Part shown: positions 1-6,999 of the stretch, in pieces
Numbering within the stretch: the stretch's first letter is position 1
How the letters are laid out: each line of letters opens with the position of its first letter
DNA from: Chloroflexota bacterium
Lineage (GTDB): Bacteria; Chloroflexota; FW602-bin22; JAMCYS01
DNA: 9,713 nt
Assembly (NCBI GenBank): GCA_021847625.1
Contig: JAJZQK010000079.1
Span: forward strand, 1-9,713
Direction of reading: 5' to 3'
The notes under the pieces: model-generated
The model's input: only the letters and a program-made list of their open reading frames with translations
What the model was told of the DNA's origin: nothing
The model's database searches: none
Position numbers and translations under genes: made by a program

Positions 1-368
1 GGAGGGTGCCGATCCTCGGCGTCTGCCTCGGGCATCAGTGCATCGGCGAGGCCTTCGGCGGCCGGATCGTGCGGGCCGCCGAGCTGGTGCACGGCAAGAC
101 CTCCCTCATCTACCACGGCGACAAAGGTGTCCTCCGAACGTTGCCGTCCCCTTTCGAGGCCACGCGCTATCACTCGCTAATAGTCGATCGGGCAACGCTG
201 CCCGACTGCCTGGAGGTAACCGCCGAAACAACCGACGGGCTCATCATGGGCGTCCGCCACAAGACTCACCCAATCGAAGGCGTTCAGTTTCACCCGGAAT
301 CCATCCTGACTGTCGTGGGCAAAGACCTACTACGCAATTTCCTTAACGGAGGGACGGCAAGTGATTAA
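1..368 (+). CDS. trpG: Anthranilate synthase glutamine amidotransferase subunit, 5'-truncated by window edge
   Basis: This is the C-terminal two thirds of a class I glutamine amidotransferase, the subunit that releases ammonia from glutamine for TrpE to make anthranilate from chorismate. The reading frame is open from the first base (first full codon at position 3), so the true start lies upstream. The visible part begins at the nucleophile loop GVCLGHQ, whose Cys is the catalytic thiol, and it contains the C-terminal GVQFHPES motif, which supplies the catalytic His and Glu. A full TrpG has about 190-200 residues, so roughly 70-80 are missing. The frame ends in TAA and overlaps the GTG start of trpD by 8 bases. 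The same family includes PabA of folate synthesis, but the following trpDCFBA genes make TrpG the better name; it could serve both pathways. Confidence 0.93.
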   Translation, partial: RVPILGVCLGHQCIGEAFGGRIVRAAELVHGKTSLIYHGDKGVLRTLPSPFEATRYHSLIVDRATLPDCLEVTAETTDGLIMGVRHKTHPIEGVQFHPESILTVVGKDLLRNFLNGGTASD

Positions 369-1383
369 GGAAGCGATCATCAAGCTAGTGGATGGCACCT
401 CGCTGGACCAGGACGAGGCCGCTCAGGTGATGGAAGAGATCATGGCCGGCACGGCCACGGCCGCCCAGATGGGCGCCTTCCTCACGGTACTGCGCTTGAA
501 GGGAGAGACGGTCGAGGAGATAGCCGGCCTGGCCGCCACCATGCGGGCGAGGGCGATCCCGGTGGCCACCTCCCGCACCGTCGTCGACACCTGCGGGACG
601 GGAGGTGACGGCTGCGGGACGTTCAACATCTCCACGGCCGCTGCCTTCGTCGCTGCGGCCTGTGGCGTGGCCGTGGCCAAGCACGGCAACCGCGCCATGA
701 GTAGCACCTGCGGCAGCGCCGACGTGCTGGAGGCCCTCGGCGCCAACGTGAGCCTCCCTGCCGAGGAGGTGGCCCTGTGCCTGGAGGAGGTCGGGCTCGG
801 CTTCATGTTCGCGCCGATGTTCCATCCCGCGATGCGCCACGCCATCGGTCCCCGCCGGGAGCTGGGCTTCCGCACGGTGTTCAACGTCCTCGGGCCGTTG
901 ACCAACCCGGCCGGCGCCCGCGCCCAGGTGCTGGGCGTACCCGATGCGGTCCTGGCCGAGAAGATGGCCCGCGCCCTCCAGCGCCTCGGGACCCACCACG
1001 CGCTCGTCGTCCACGGCTCCGACGGTCTCGACGAACTGACGGTTAGCGGGCCGAGCGTCGTGTACGAGGTGGTCGACGGCGACGTTAGGGGCTACGACGT
1101 GAGGCCGGAGGACTTCGGCTTCGAGCCCTCCCCGCTCAGCGCCATTGTCGGCGGCTCGCCGGAGGTCAACGCCGCGATCATCCGCTCCGTCCTGGCCGGC
1201 GAGCCCGGCCCGCGCCGGCAGGTGGTGGTGCTGAACGCGGCCGCGGCCCTCGTGGCCGGGGACGTCGCCCCCGACCTGCAGACGGGCGTCGCCCTCGCCT
1301 CGCAGGCGATAGACAGCGGCGAGGCCGCCGCGCTCCTCGACCGGTTCGTGCAGCACACCCACCGGGAAGCCGTACCATGCTAG
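361..1383 (+). CDS. trpD: Anthranilate phosphoribosyltransferase
   Basis: TrpD transfers the phosphoribosyl group of PRPP to anthranilate, giving N-(5-phosphoribosyl)anthranilate, the second step of the tryptophan branch. The 340-residue length is typical. The N-terminal helical domain is followed by the glycine-rich PRPP loop DTCGTGGDG (about residues 76-84) and FNISTAAAF, then KHGNRAMSS and [10 protein letters not shown], the [14 protein letters not shown] anthranilate-site segment, and [20 protein letters not shown], the metal-binding acidic pair, lies further on. The GTG start at 361 is favoured because GGAGGG (348-353) sits 7 bases upstream and the protein begins at the usual family N terminus. 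It overlaps trpG by 8 bases and trpC by 7 bases (ATGCTAG), so translation is probably coupled. The stop codon is TAG. Confidence 0.97.
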   Translation: MIKEAIIKLVDGTSLDQDEAAQVMEEIMAGTATAAQMGAFLTVLRLKGETVEEIAGLAATMRARAIPVATSRTVVDTCGTGGDGCGTFNISTAAAFVAAACGVAVAKHGNRAMSSTCGSADVLEALGANVSLPAEEVALCLEEVGLGFMFAPMFHPAMRHAIGPRRELGFRTVFNVLGPLTNPAGARAQVLGVPDAVLAEKMARALQRLGTHHALVVHGSDGLDELTVSGPSVVYEVVDGDVRGYDVRPEDFGFEPSPLSAIVGGSPEVNAAIIRSVLAGEPGPRRQVVVLNAAAALVAGDVAPDLQTGVALASQAIDSGEAAALLDRFVQHTHREAVPC

Positions 1384-2180
1384 AGCGGATTCTCGATCAC
1401 AAGAGGCAGGAGGTCGCGGCCCGCCGCCGGCAGGTGCCCTTGGCGGACGTGCGCCGACGCGCCGAGGCGGCGCCCGCCCCGTGCGATTTCCGCGCCAGCC
1501 TAAGTCGGGAGCAGGTGGCCCTAATCGCCGAGATCAAGCGCGCGTCGCCCTCCCGCGGGCCGCTGGCCCCCGACCTGGACCCCGCCGCCCAGGCGGGACT
1601 GTACGAGCAGGGGGGCGCCGCTGCCATCTCCGTGCTGACCGATGAACACTTCTTCGCCGGCAGCCTGGCTGACCTGACGCAGGTGAGACAGGCCGTCGAA
1701 CTGCCGGCCCTGCGCAAGGACTTCGTAGTCGACGAGTACCAGGTCTACGAGGCACGGGCAGCCGGGGCCGACGCCATCCTGCTCATCGTCGCCGCGCTAG
1801 CCGACGAGGAGTTGCGGTCATTCCACGCCACCGCCCGGGGGCTCGGCCTGCGCTGCTTGGTGGAGGCCCACGACGAGGCCGAGGTGGCGCGAGCCCTGAC
1901 CAGCGGGGCCGAAATCGTCGGCGTTAACAACCGCGACCTGAAGACCTTCAACGTCGATCTGGCCACGAGCGAACGCCTGGCCCCGCTGGTGCCCGCGGGA
2001 TGCCTTCTCGTGTGCGAAAGCGGCGTCCACAGCCGGGCCGACGTCGAGCGTCTAGCGGAGGCAGGCGCGGACGCGATACTAGTGGGCGAGGCCCTGGTCA
2101 AGGCGAGTGGCACGCTGGCAACCGTTAAGGAGTTCAGCACGGTGCCGCGCCTGGGCCGTCGAGCAGCCGCGGGGAGGTAA
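1377..2180 (+). CDS. trpC: Indole-3-glycerol phosphate synthase
   Basis: TrpC closes the indole ring: it converts carboxyphenylamino-deoxyribulose 5-phosphate to indole-3-glycerol phosphate with loss of CO2 and water. The 267-residue protein is a complete monofunctional (beta/alpha)8 barrel. Family motifs appear in order: AEIKRASPSRG (catalytic Glu52 and Lys54), VLTDEHFFAGS, LRKDFVVDEYQV (catalytic Lys114), LVEAHDEAE, VGVNNRDLKTF, ESGVHSRADV, and the phosphate-binding GADAILVGEAL near the C terminus. The ATG at 1377 overlaps the trpD stop (ATGCTAG) and has only a weak GGGAAG upstream, so initiation probably depends on coupling to trpD translation. It is not fused to trpF, unlike the enterobacterial enzyme. 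The last dozen residues are Arg- and Ala-rich and look like an unconserved tail. Confidence 0.97.
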   Translation: MLERILDHKRQEVAARRRQVPLADVRRRAEAAPAPCDFRASLSREQVALIAEIKRASPSRGPLAPDLDPAAQAGLYEQGGAAAISVLTDEHFFAGSLADLTQVRQAVELPALRKDFVVDEYQVYEARAAGADAILLIVAALADEELRSFHATARGLGLRCLVEAHDEAEVARALTSGAEIVGVNNRDLKTFNVDLATSERLAPLVPAGCLLVCESGVHSRADVERLAEAGADAILVGEALVKASGTLATVKEFSTVPRLGRRAAAGR

Positions 2181-2183
2181 GCA

Positions 2184-2879
2184 ATGCAGGTGAAGATATG
2201 CGGCCTGATGGACGAAGGGTCGGCCTTGGCGGCAGCGGCGGGAGGAGCCGACCTGCTGGGCTTCGTCTTCGCCCCCAGCCGCCGCCGGGTGACTCCCAAC
2301 CTAGCCAGAGAGATAATTGCCGCCGTTCGCGTGGCCCTGCCCCAGGCCCGTCAGCCGAGAATGGTCGGCGTCTTCGTCGACGAGTGCCCGCTGCTCGTCG
2401 ACACCGTAGCCACCCACTGTGGGCTCGACTACGTTCAGCTGAGTGGCCACGAGAACCCCGCGTATGTGCAACGTCTGCAGACGCCCTCCATAGTCGCCCG
2501 CCCCGCGACGGCCTCCCTTGCCGACGCGCAGGTCGCACCCTTCCGCCAGGCGGGCGCGCTCATCTTGCTCGACGCCATGTCGGGCACGAAGCGCGGCGGC
2601 ACGGGGCAGAAGTGCGATTGGGCGGCCGCCGCCCGGGTCGCTCGTGCCGGCCCGATCCTGCTCGCCGGGGGGCTGACCCCAGCGAACGTCGCCGAGGCCA
2701 TCCAGGCCGTGGGCCCCTGGGGCGTCGACGTGAGCTCGGGGGTAGAGACCGCGGGAAGGAAGGACCCGGCCAAAATCACAGCGTTCGTCCAGCAGGCCAA
2801 GCGTGCGGGATCCGCCCTCCGCACGGTGGCCGTTTCCACTACGATCGAGGAAGGAGACACCAGTCTTGCCGTCAAGTAG
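2184..2879 (+). CDS. trpF: Phosphoribosylanthranilate isomerase
   Basis: TrpF performs the Amadori rearrangement of phosphoribosylanthranilate to CdRP, the step between TrpD and TrpC. The 231-residue barrel starts with the family signature KICGL, giving the catalytic Cys6, and has GFVFAPSRR (about 26-34), [15 protein letters not shown], and LLDAMSG with the catalytic acid Asp130, followed by GGTG. The C-terminal phosphate site reads [10 protein letters not shown] and [16 protein letters not shown] (2171-2177) lies 6 bases before the ATG and runs into the trpC stop codon, so the start is well supported. About 20 residues after the last recognisable barrel helix look like an unconserved tail; this stretch contains the ribosome binding site and start of trpB, with which it overlaps by 14 bases. 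The stop codon is TAG. Confidence 0.96.
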   Translation: MQVKICGLMDEGSALAAAAGGADLLGFVFAPSRRRVTPNLAREIIAAVRVALPQARQPRMVGVFVDECPLLVDTVATHCGLDYVQLSGHENPAYVQRLQTPSIVARPATASLADAQVAPFRQAGALILLDAMSGTKRGGTGQKCDWAAAARVARAGPILLAGGLTPANVAEAIQAVGPWGVDVSSGVETAGRKDPAKITAFVQQAKRAGSALRTVAVSTTIEEGDTSLAVK

Positions 2880-3924
2880 GACGCAAACTGCCACTGAAAT
2901 CGACACAGAAGGCCATTTTGGCCGCTTTGGCGGGCGTTACGTCCCGGAGACCCTTCAGCCGGCTCTGACCGAGCTAGCGGAGGCCTACGAGGAGGCCTGC
3001 GCCGACGGGGAGTTCGCCCGCGAGATTGGCCAGCTAGCCCGCGATTACGTGGGACGGCCAACCCCGCTGTACCACGCCGCCAGGCTGAGCGAGCGTCTGG
3101 GCAGGGCCAGAATCTACCTCAAGCGGGAGGACCTGGCCCACACCGGCGCCCACAAGATCAACAATGCCCTCGGCCAGGGTTTGTTGGCCCGTCGAATCGG
3201 CAAACGACGGGTCATCGCCGAGACCGGGGCGGGCCAGCATGGGGTAGCCGCCGCCACCGTCTGCGCGATGCTGCAGCTTCAGTGCACGGTGTACATGGGT
3301 CAGGAGGACATCGAGCGCCAGTCGCTCAACGTCTTCCGCATGAAACTCCTGGGCGCCGAAGTACGATCGGTGCGCTCGGGAAGCCAAACGCTCAAGGACG
3401 CAATCAACGAGGCCATTCGCGACTGGGTGACCAACGTCGCCGATACGCACTACATGATCGGTTCCGTCGTCGGCCCGCATCCCTACCCGACCATCGTCCG
3501 CGACTTCCAGGCCGTGATCGGCCAGGAGGCCCGCCGGCAGATGATCGAGGACGTCGGCCAGCTGCCGGATTACGTCGTCGCCTGCGTGGGCGGGGGCAGC
3601 AACGCCATGGGCAGATGGCATCCTTTCCTCGCCGACCGCTCTGTCCGCCTGGTCGGCGTGGAAGCGGCCGGCCGGGGCACAGCCCTCGGCGAGCACGCCG
3701 CCACGCTCTGCCTGGGGAGCGAGGGCATCCTCCACGGGGCGCGGTCTTACCTGCTCCAGGACGAGGACGGGCAGGTAGCCGCTACCCATAGCGTCTCCGC
3801 CGGGCTCGACTACCCGGGCGTCGGACCGGAGCACGCCTCACTATATGAAAGCGGACGCGCGCGGTACGTGGCAGTGAGCGACGAGGACGCCCTGGCCGGT
3901 TTCCGCCTGCTGTGCGAGAGCTAG
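2866..3924 (+). CDS. trpB: Tryptophan synthase beta chain, interrupted by an in-frame amber codon
   Basis: TrpB is the PLP-dependent beta subunit that condenses indole with serine to give tryptophan. The frame begins [13 protein letters not shown] like the family and contains the PLP lysine in [14 protein letters not shown], the catalytic Glu in [11 protein letters not shown], and the PLP phosphate loop [11 protein letters not shown] at 2866 is the likely start: AAGGAG (2851-2856) lies 9 bases upstream, and the upstream GTG at 2803 in the same frame would add 21 unrelated residues. The frame stops at TAG (3922-3924) after LLCES, giving 352 residues against about 395-400 normally. Homologues read EGIIPALES here, so the TAG replaces the conserved Glu, one base change from GAG. 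As written the product lacks the last beta strand and helices and the SGRGDKD motif, and should be inactive. The continuation is listed separately. Confidence 0.9.
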   Translation: MPSSRTQTATEIDTEGHFGRFGGRYVPETLQPALTELAEAYEEACADGEFAREIGQLARDYVGRPTPLYHAARLSERLGRARIYLKREDLAHTGAHKINNALGQGLLARRIGKRRVIAETGAGQHGVAAATVCAMLQLQCTVYMGQEDIERQSLNVFRMKLLGAEVRSVRSGSQTLKDAINEAIRDWVTNVADTHYMIGSVVGPHPYPTIVRDFQAVIGQEARRQMIEDVGQLPDYVVACVGGGSNAMGRWHPFLADRSVRLVGVEAAGRGTALGEHAATLCLGSEGILHGARSYLLQDEDGQVAATHSVSAGLDYPGVGPEHASLYESGRARYVAVSDEDALAGFRLLCES

Positions 3925-4080
3925 GGGATCATCCCTGCCCTCGAGTCGGCCCACGCCGTCGCCTACGGCGCCAGTCTGGCGGGCGAACTTGAGCCTAGCC
4001 AGACCGTTCTCATCAACCTTTCCGGCCGCGGGGACAAGGACATGCACACCGTGGCGGCAGCGCTGGGGGTGGGGCTATGA
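3925..4080 (+). pseudogene. trpB: In-frame 3' continuation of trpB beyond the amber codon
   Basis: These 51 sense codons and a TGA continue trpB in the same frame after the TAG. They read [15 protein letters not shown], then [16 protein letters not shown], matching the C-terminal end of TrpB; the Ser of SGRGDKD normally contacts the pyridine nitrogen of PLP. Adding them gives about 404 residues, the normal family length. There are no frameshifts, deletions or further stops, and the end forms the usual ATGA overlap with trpA (4077-4080). Such conservation means the stop is very recent, is read through, or is a sequencing or assembly error. It is unlikely to be expressed as a separate peptide: there is no convincing start with a ribosome binding site. 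Confidence 0.88.
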
Positions 4081-4880
4081 GCAGCATCGAAGCAACCTTC
4101 CACCGCTGCCGGGCCGAGGGACGCCTGGCGCTACTGGGCTATCTGACCGCCGGCTACCCTACGCCCGCCGACACCGTGCCGCTGGTGGAGGCGATCGTGA
4201 GCGGCGGCTTCGACATCGTCGAGCTCGGCGTGCCCTTCTCCGACCCGCTGGCCGACGGACCGACCATCCAGAGGGCCAGCCAGACGGCCCTGGCCAACGG
4301 CATGAACGTCCGGCGTTCGCTGGAAATCACCGCCGAGCTTGGCGCCAGATTGCCGGTGCCGATTGTACTCATGGGCTACTACAATCCCTTCTTCCGCTAT
4401 GGCCTCGACCGCTTGGCGGCGGAGGCGGACGAAGCGGGCGTCCAGGGCTTCATCGTGCCAGACCTGCCCTCTGAGGAGGCAGCCGACCTGCAAGCGGTAC
4501 TCGCCCCGCGAGGAATGGACTACATCGGCATGCTGGCCCCTACCAGTGACGCCACGCGCATGGAGGCGGTGTGCCGCGACGCGACGGGGTTCATCTACTG
4601 CGTTTCGTTGGCCGGCGTGACGGGGGCGCGGGCGACCCTTTCGGCCCAGTTACCGGAGTTTCTCGGCCGCGTGCGCGAGCACACGTCGCTGCCCCTGGCC
4701 GTGGGCTTTGGCCTGTCCCGCCCGGAGCATATCAAGAGCGTGGCGAAGGTGGCCGACGGCGCGGTCGTCGGCAGCGCCATCATCGGCGCCATCGACGCGG
4801 CAAGCCCGCAGCGCCGCCAGGAACACCTTCGCACCTACGCCGAATCGCTACGGGCAGCCGCCCGCCTACCACGAAGATAA
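4077..4880 (+). CDS. trpA: Tryptophan synthase alpha chain
   Basis: TrpA cleaves indole-3-glycerol phosphate to indole and glyceraldehyde 3-phosphate and channels the indole to TrpB in an alpha2-beta2 complex. The 267 residues match the family length. The sequence shows [26 protein letters not shown] (both catalytic acids, Glu and the second Asp), [33 protein letters not shown] (mobile loop 6), and the phosphate site VGFGLS with GAVVGSAII. The ATG overlaps the trpB TGA (ATGA), and the only SD-like sequence is a G-rich run (4065-4074), so translation is probably coupled to ribosomes finishing trpB. Premature termination 153 bases upstream in trpB would therefore be expected to lower TrpA synthesis too. 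It is the last trp gene; no hairpin terminator is visible after its TAA. Confidence 0.97.
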   Translation: MSSIEATFHRCRAEGRLALLGYLTAGYPTPADTVPLVEAIVSGGFDIVELGVPFSDPLADGPTIQRASQTALANGMNVRRSLEITAELGARLPVPIVLMGYYNPFFRYGLDRLAAEADEAGVQGFIVPDLPSEEAADLQAVLAPRGMDYIGMLAPTSDATRMEAVCRDATGFIYCVSLAGVTGARATLSAQLPEFLGRVREHTSLPLAVGFGLSRPEHIKSVAKVADGAVVGSAIIGAIDAASPQRRQEHLRTYAESLRAAARLPRR

Positions 4881-4891
4881 CCGGCCTCATC

Positions 4892-4900
4892 TGGTACAAT
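4892..4900 (+). promoter_or_regulatory. Possible extended -10 promoter for the peptidase gene
   Basis: TGGTACAAT matches an extended -10 element (TGN followed by TACAAT, one mismatch to TATAAT). It lies 11 bases after the trpA stop and about 57 bases before the peptidase start. No recognisable -35 hexamer is found 17-18 bases upstream (the region reads ACGAAGA). It is the only promoter-like sequence in the 77-base gap, and without it the peptidase would be read through from trp. Confidence 0.35.
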
Positions 4901-4957
4901 GGACCATGATGTGATTGCCCGATTGGATAACTTGCGGCGGGCGAAGGAGGGATGACC

Positions 4958-6898
4958 ATGGCCGGACCAAAGGTGGCGCCGTACGGCTCCTGGGAGTCGC
5001 CGATAACCTCGGACCTGATTGTCTCCAAGGCCCTCGGCCTTGGCGAAATCAAGATCGACGGACAGGACATCTACTGGCTCGAGGCACGCCCTTGGGAGGG
5101 CGGGCGCAGCGTGGTCGTCCGGCGTACGGCGGCAGGCGACACGGCCGACGTCACGCCCGCGCCCTTCAACGTCCGCACGCGCGTCCACGAGTACGGCGGC
5201 GGCGCCTTCACGGTCTCAGAAGGCATCGTCTACTTTGCCGATTTCGCCGACCAACGGCTGTATCAGCAGGCACCCGGCGTGGCCCCCCAACCATTGACGC
5301 CCGAGGGCGCCATGCGCTACGCCGACCTGGCAATTGACCGCTCCCGGCAGCGCCTGATCTGCGTCCGCGAGGATTACGCGGTCGCCGGCCACGAGCCGAC
5401 CAACACGCTGGTCGGCCTCGCATTGGAAGGCGGCGATAGCGACCAGGTGCTCGTGTCCGGCGGCGACTTCTACTCATCACCCCGCCTGAACCACATCGGC
5501 GACCGGTTGGCCTGGGTCACCTGGCATCACCCCCACATGCCGTGGGACGCGAGCGAACTCTGGGTCGGCGAGGTGCTGCCCGACGGCACCATCGGCTCGC
5601 CGCAGCGCGTGGCCGGCGGCGAACGCGAGTCGGTGCAGCAGCCGATGTGGTCGCCCGAGGGCACGCTCTACTTCATTTCCGACCGCACGGGCTGGTGGAA
5701 TCTCTACAGGTGGCGCGACGGCCGGAGTGAGCCGCTCCATGAGATGGCGGCCGAGTTCGGCGTTCCCCATTGGGTGTTCGGGCTATCCACGTATGGCGTC
5801 ATCTCGGAGGAGTCGCTCATCTGCACCTATGGCGAGCGCGGGATATCCCACCTGGCGACCCTCAACACGGAGACGGGGGCGCTCGAGGCCATTCCCGTCT
5901 CCTACTCCACCGTCGCCGCCAACCTGCAGGTGGGCCCGGGCTTCGCGGCCTTTGTCGGTGGCTCTTCGAACGAGCCATCGGCGGTGGTCCGCCTCGACCT
6001 CGCCTCCAAAGAGATTACGACGCTGCGTCGGTCCAGCGAGGTCGAGATCGATCAAGGCTACCTATCGCTGGCCCGGCCGATAGAGTTCCCTACAGAGGAG
6101 GGGCGCATGGCCTACGCCTTCTTCTACCGGCCCCGCAATCGCGACTACGAGGGGCCGGCAGGCGAGCGACCGCCATTGCTTGTGAAGAGCCACGGCGGCC
6201 CCACAGCGGCAACCAGCCCGAATTTCCGGCTGGACATCCAGTACTGGACCAGCCGGGGCATCGCCGTCCTCGACGTGAACTACGGCGGCAGCACCGGCTA
6301 CGGTCGCGAATACCGCCAACGCCTGAACGGCCAGTGGGGAATCCTCGACGTCGAGGACTGCGTCAACGGGGCGCTCCATCTGATGAAAGAGGGCGAGATC
6401 GATCGCGAACGCATGGCGATCTCCGGGGGCAGCGCGGGTGGCTACACCACGCTCTGCGCGCTCACGTTCCGCGACGTCTTCAACGCCGGTGCCAGCTACT
6501 ATGGCGTCAGCGACTTGGAGGCCCTCGCCAAGGATACGCACAAGTTCGAGTCTCGTTATCTGGACTCCCTTATCGGCCCGTATCCGGAACGACGCGACGA
6601 GTACCTGGCCCGCTCGCCGATCAACTTCGTCTACCGCCTGTCCTGCCCGGTCATCTTCTTCCAGGGGCTGGAGGACCAGGTGGTCCCCCCCAACCAGACC
6701 GAGCTGATGGTGAATGCGCTACGCCAAAAAAGGATTCCCGTCGCCTATCTCCCTTTCCCGGGCGAGCAACACGGCTTTCGCCGGGCGGAGAACATCAAGC
6801 GCTCCCTAGACGCCGAGCTGTACTTCTACGGCAAGGTTTTCGGCTTCGAATTGGCCACGGCGGTCGAGCCGGTGGCGATCGAGAATCTGCCCGGGTAG
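4958..6898 (+). CDS. S9-family serine peptidase (prolyl oligopeptidase / acylaminoacyl-peptidase type)
   Basis: This 646-residue protein has the two-domain build of S9 peptidases: an N-terminal beta-propeller (about residues 20-370, with blade-like repeats such as [14 protein letters not shown] and RLAWVTW) and a C-terminal alpha/beta hydrolase domain. The oxyanion segment SHGGPT lies at about 411-416. The triad is visible as Ser492 in SGGSAGG, Asp573 in GLEDQVVPP and His605 in GEQHGF. Such enzymes remove N-terminal dipeptides or acyl-amino acids from short peptides. There is no signal peptide or membrane segment, so it should be cytoplasmic. The ATG at 4958 is preferred over the in-frame ATG at 4952 because AAGGAGG (4944-4950) is 7 bases from the former and only 1 from the latter. 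It follows the trp operon without obvious functional connection; substrate specificity cannot be read from the sequence. Confidence 0.93.
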   Translation: MAGPKVAPYGSWESPITSDLIVSKALGLGEIKIDGQDIYWLEARPWEGGRSVVVRRTAAGDTADVTPAPFNVRTRVHEYGGGAFTVSEGIVYFADFADQRLYQQAPGVAPQPLTPEGAMRYADLAIDRSRQRLICVREDYAVAGHEPTNTLVGLALEGGDSDQVLVSGGDFYSSPRLNHIGDRLAWVTWHHPHMPWDASELWVGEVLPDGTIGSPQRVAGGERESVQQPMWSPEGTLYFISDRTGWWNLYRWRDGRSEPLHEMAAEFGVPHWVFGLSTYGVISEESLICTYGERGISHLATLNTETGALEAIPVSYSTVAANLQVGPGFAAFVGGSSNEPSAVVRLDLASKEITTLRRSSEVEIDQGYLSLARPIEFPTEEGRMAYAFFYRPRNRDYEGPAGERPPLLVKSHGGPTAATSPNFRLDIQYWTSRGIAVLDVNYGGSTGYGREYRQRLNGQWGILDVEDCVNGALHLMKEGEIDRERMAISGGSAGGYTTLCALTFRDVFNAGASYYGVSDLEALAKDTHKFESRYLDSLIGPYPERRDEYLARSPINFVYRLSCPVIFFQGLEDQVVPPNQTELMVNALRQKRIPVAYLPFPGEQHGFRRAENIKRSLDAELYFYGKVFGFELATAVEPVAIENLPG

Positions 6899-6900
6899 GT

Positions 6901-6929
6901 TTGACACCCCCTCCGCGATGGAATATAAT
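6901..6929 (+). promoter_or_regulatory. Consensus sigma70-type promoter of secD
   Basis: TTGACA (6901-6906) and TATAAT (6924-6929) are both perfect consensus hexamers separated by the optimal 17 bases. The -35 box starts 2 bases after the stop codon of the peptidase gene. Transcription would begin near 6935-6937, leaving a leader of about 64 bases before the secD GTG. Such a match is unlikely by chance in DNA this GC-rich. Confidence 0.9.
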
Positions 6930-6968
6930 CTCGCAGGTTGCCTACAGAAGGTCAGCCAGGACCACTTT

Positions 6969-6985
6969 AGGGAGCTATCCCTTTT
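6969..6985 (+). other. Small hairpin with T-run in the secD leader
   Basis: AGGGA (6969-6973), a GCTA loop, TCCCT (6978-6982) and three further T form a 5-bp stem followed by a short T-run. It ends about 7 bases before the SD-like GAGG (6992-6995) of secD. It resembles a minimal attenuator or a leader stem, but it is short and may be fortuitous. Confidence 0.25.
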
Positions 6986-6999
6986 GATCGCGAGGACCT

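Noticed and set aside
385..1362. Long open frame (325 codons) on the minus strand across trpD
   Set aside because: It lies antisense to an unmistakable trpD; its translation is Gly/Arg/His/Ala-rich low-complexity sequence without motifs, as expected for the mirror of a GC-rich coding frame.
1548..1560. CCCGCGGG-type short palindromes in trpC (also near 1993-2000)
   Set aside because: Eight-base palindromes are expected by chance at this GC content and do not extend like the one at 8649-8672.
3034..3834. Open frame of 266 codons on the minus strand across trpB
   Set aside because: It is a shadow of the trpB frame with no recognisable domain and no good ribosome binding site.
3923..3936. Short dyad GGGAT-C-ATCCC right after the trpB amber codon as a readthrough stem-loop
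   Set aside because: As an RNA hairpin it gives only about 4 bp, and it follows from the codons chosen for the conserved GIIP residues; too weak to support a recoding signal.
3922..4080. Reassignment of TAG to an amino acid throughout the organism
   Set aside because: At least six genes in the window end at family-typical lengths in TAG, so a general recoding would extend them all.
4892..4906. Imperfect inverted repeat TGGT...ACCA around the possible peptidase promoter as an operator
   Set aside because: Only four outer base pairs match cleanly with an internal mismatch; indistinguishable from chance.
4881..4957. Search for a terminator of the trp operon
   Set aside because: No GC-rich hairpin with a T-run is present in this gap.
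5770..6987. Open frame of 405 codons on the plus strand overlapping the S9 peptidase in another frame
   Set aside because: The product is Arg/Pro/Gly-rich with no motifs, while the peptidase frame carries the full catalytic triad; the frame also runs across the secD promoter.
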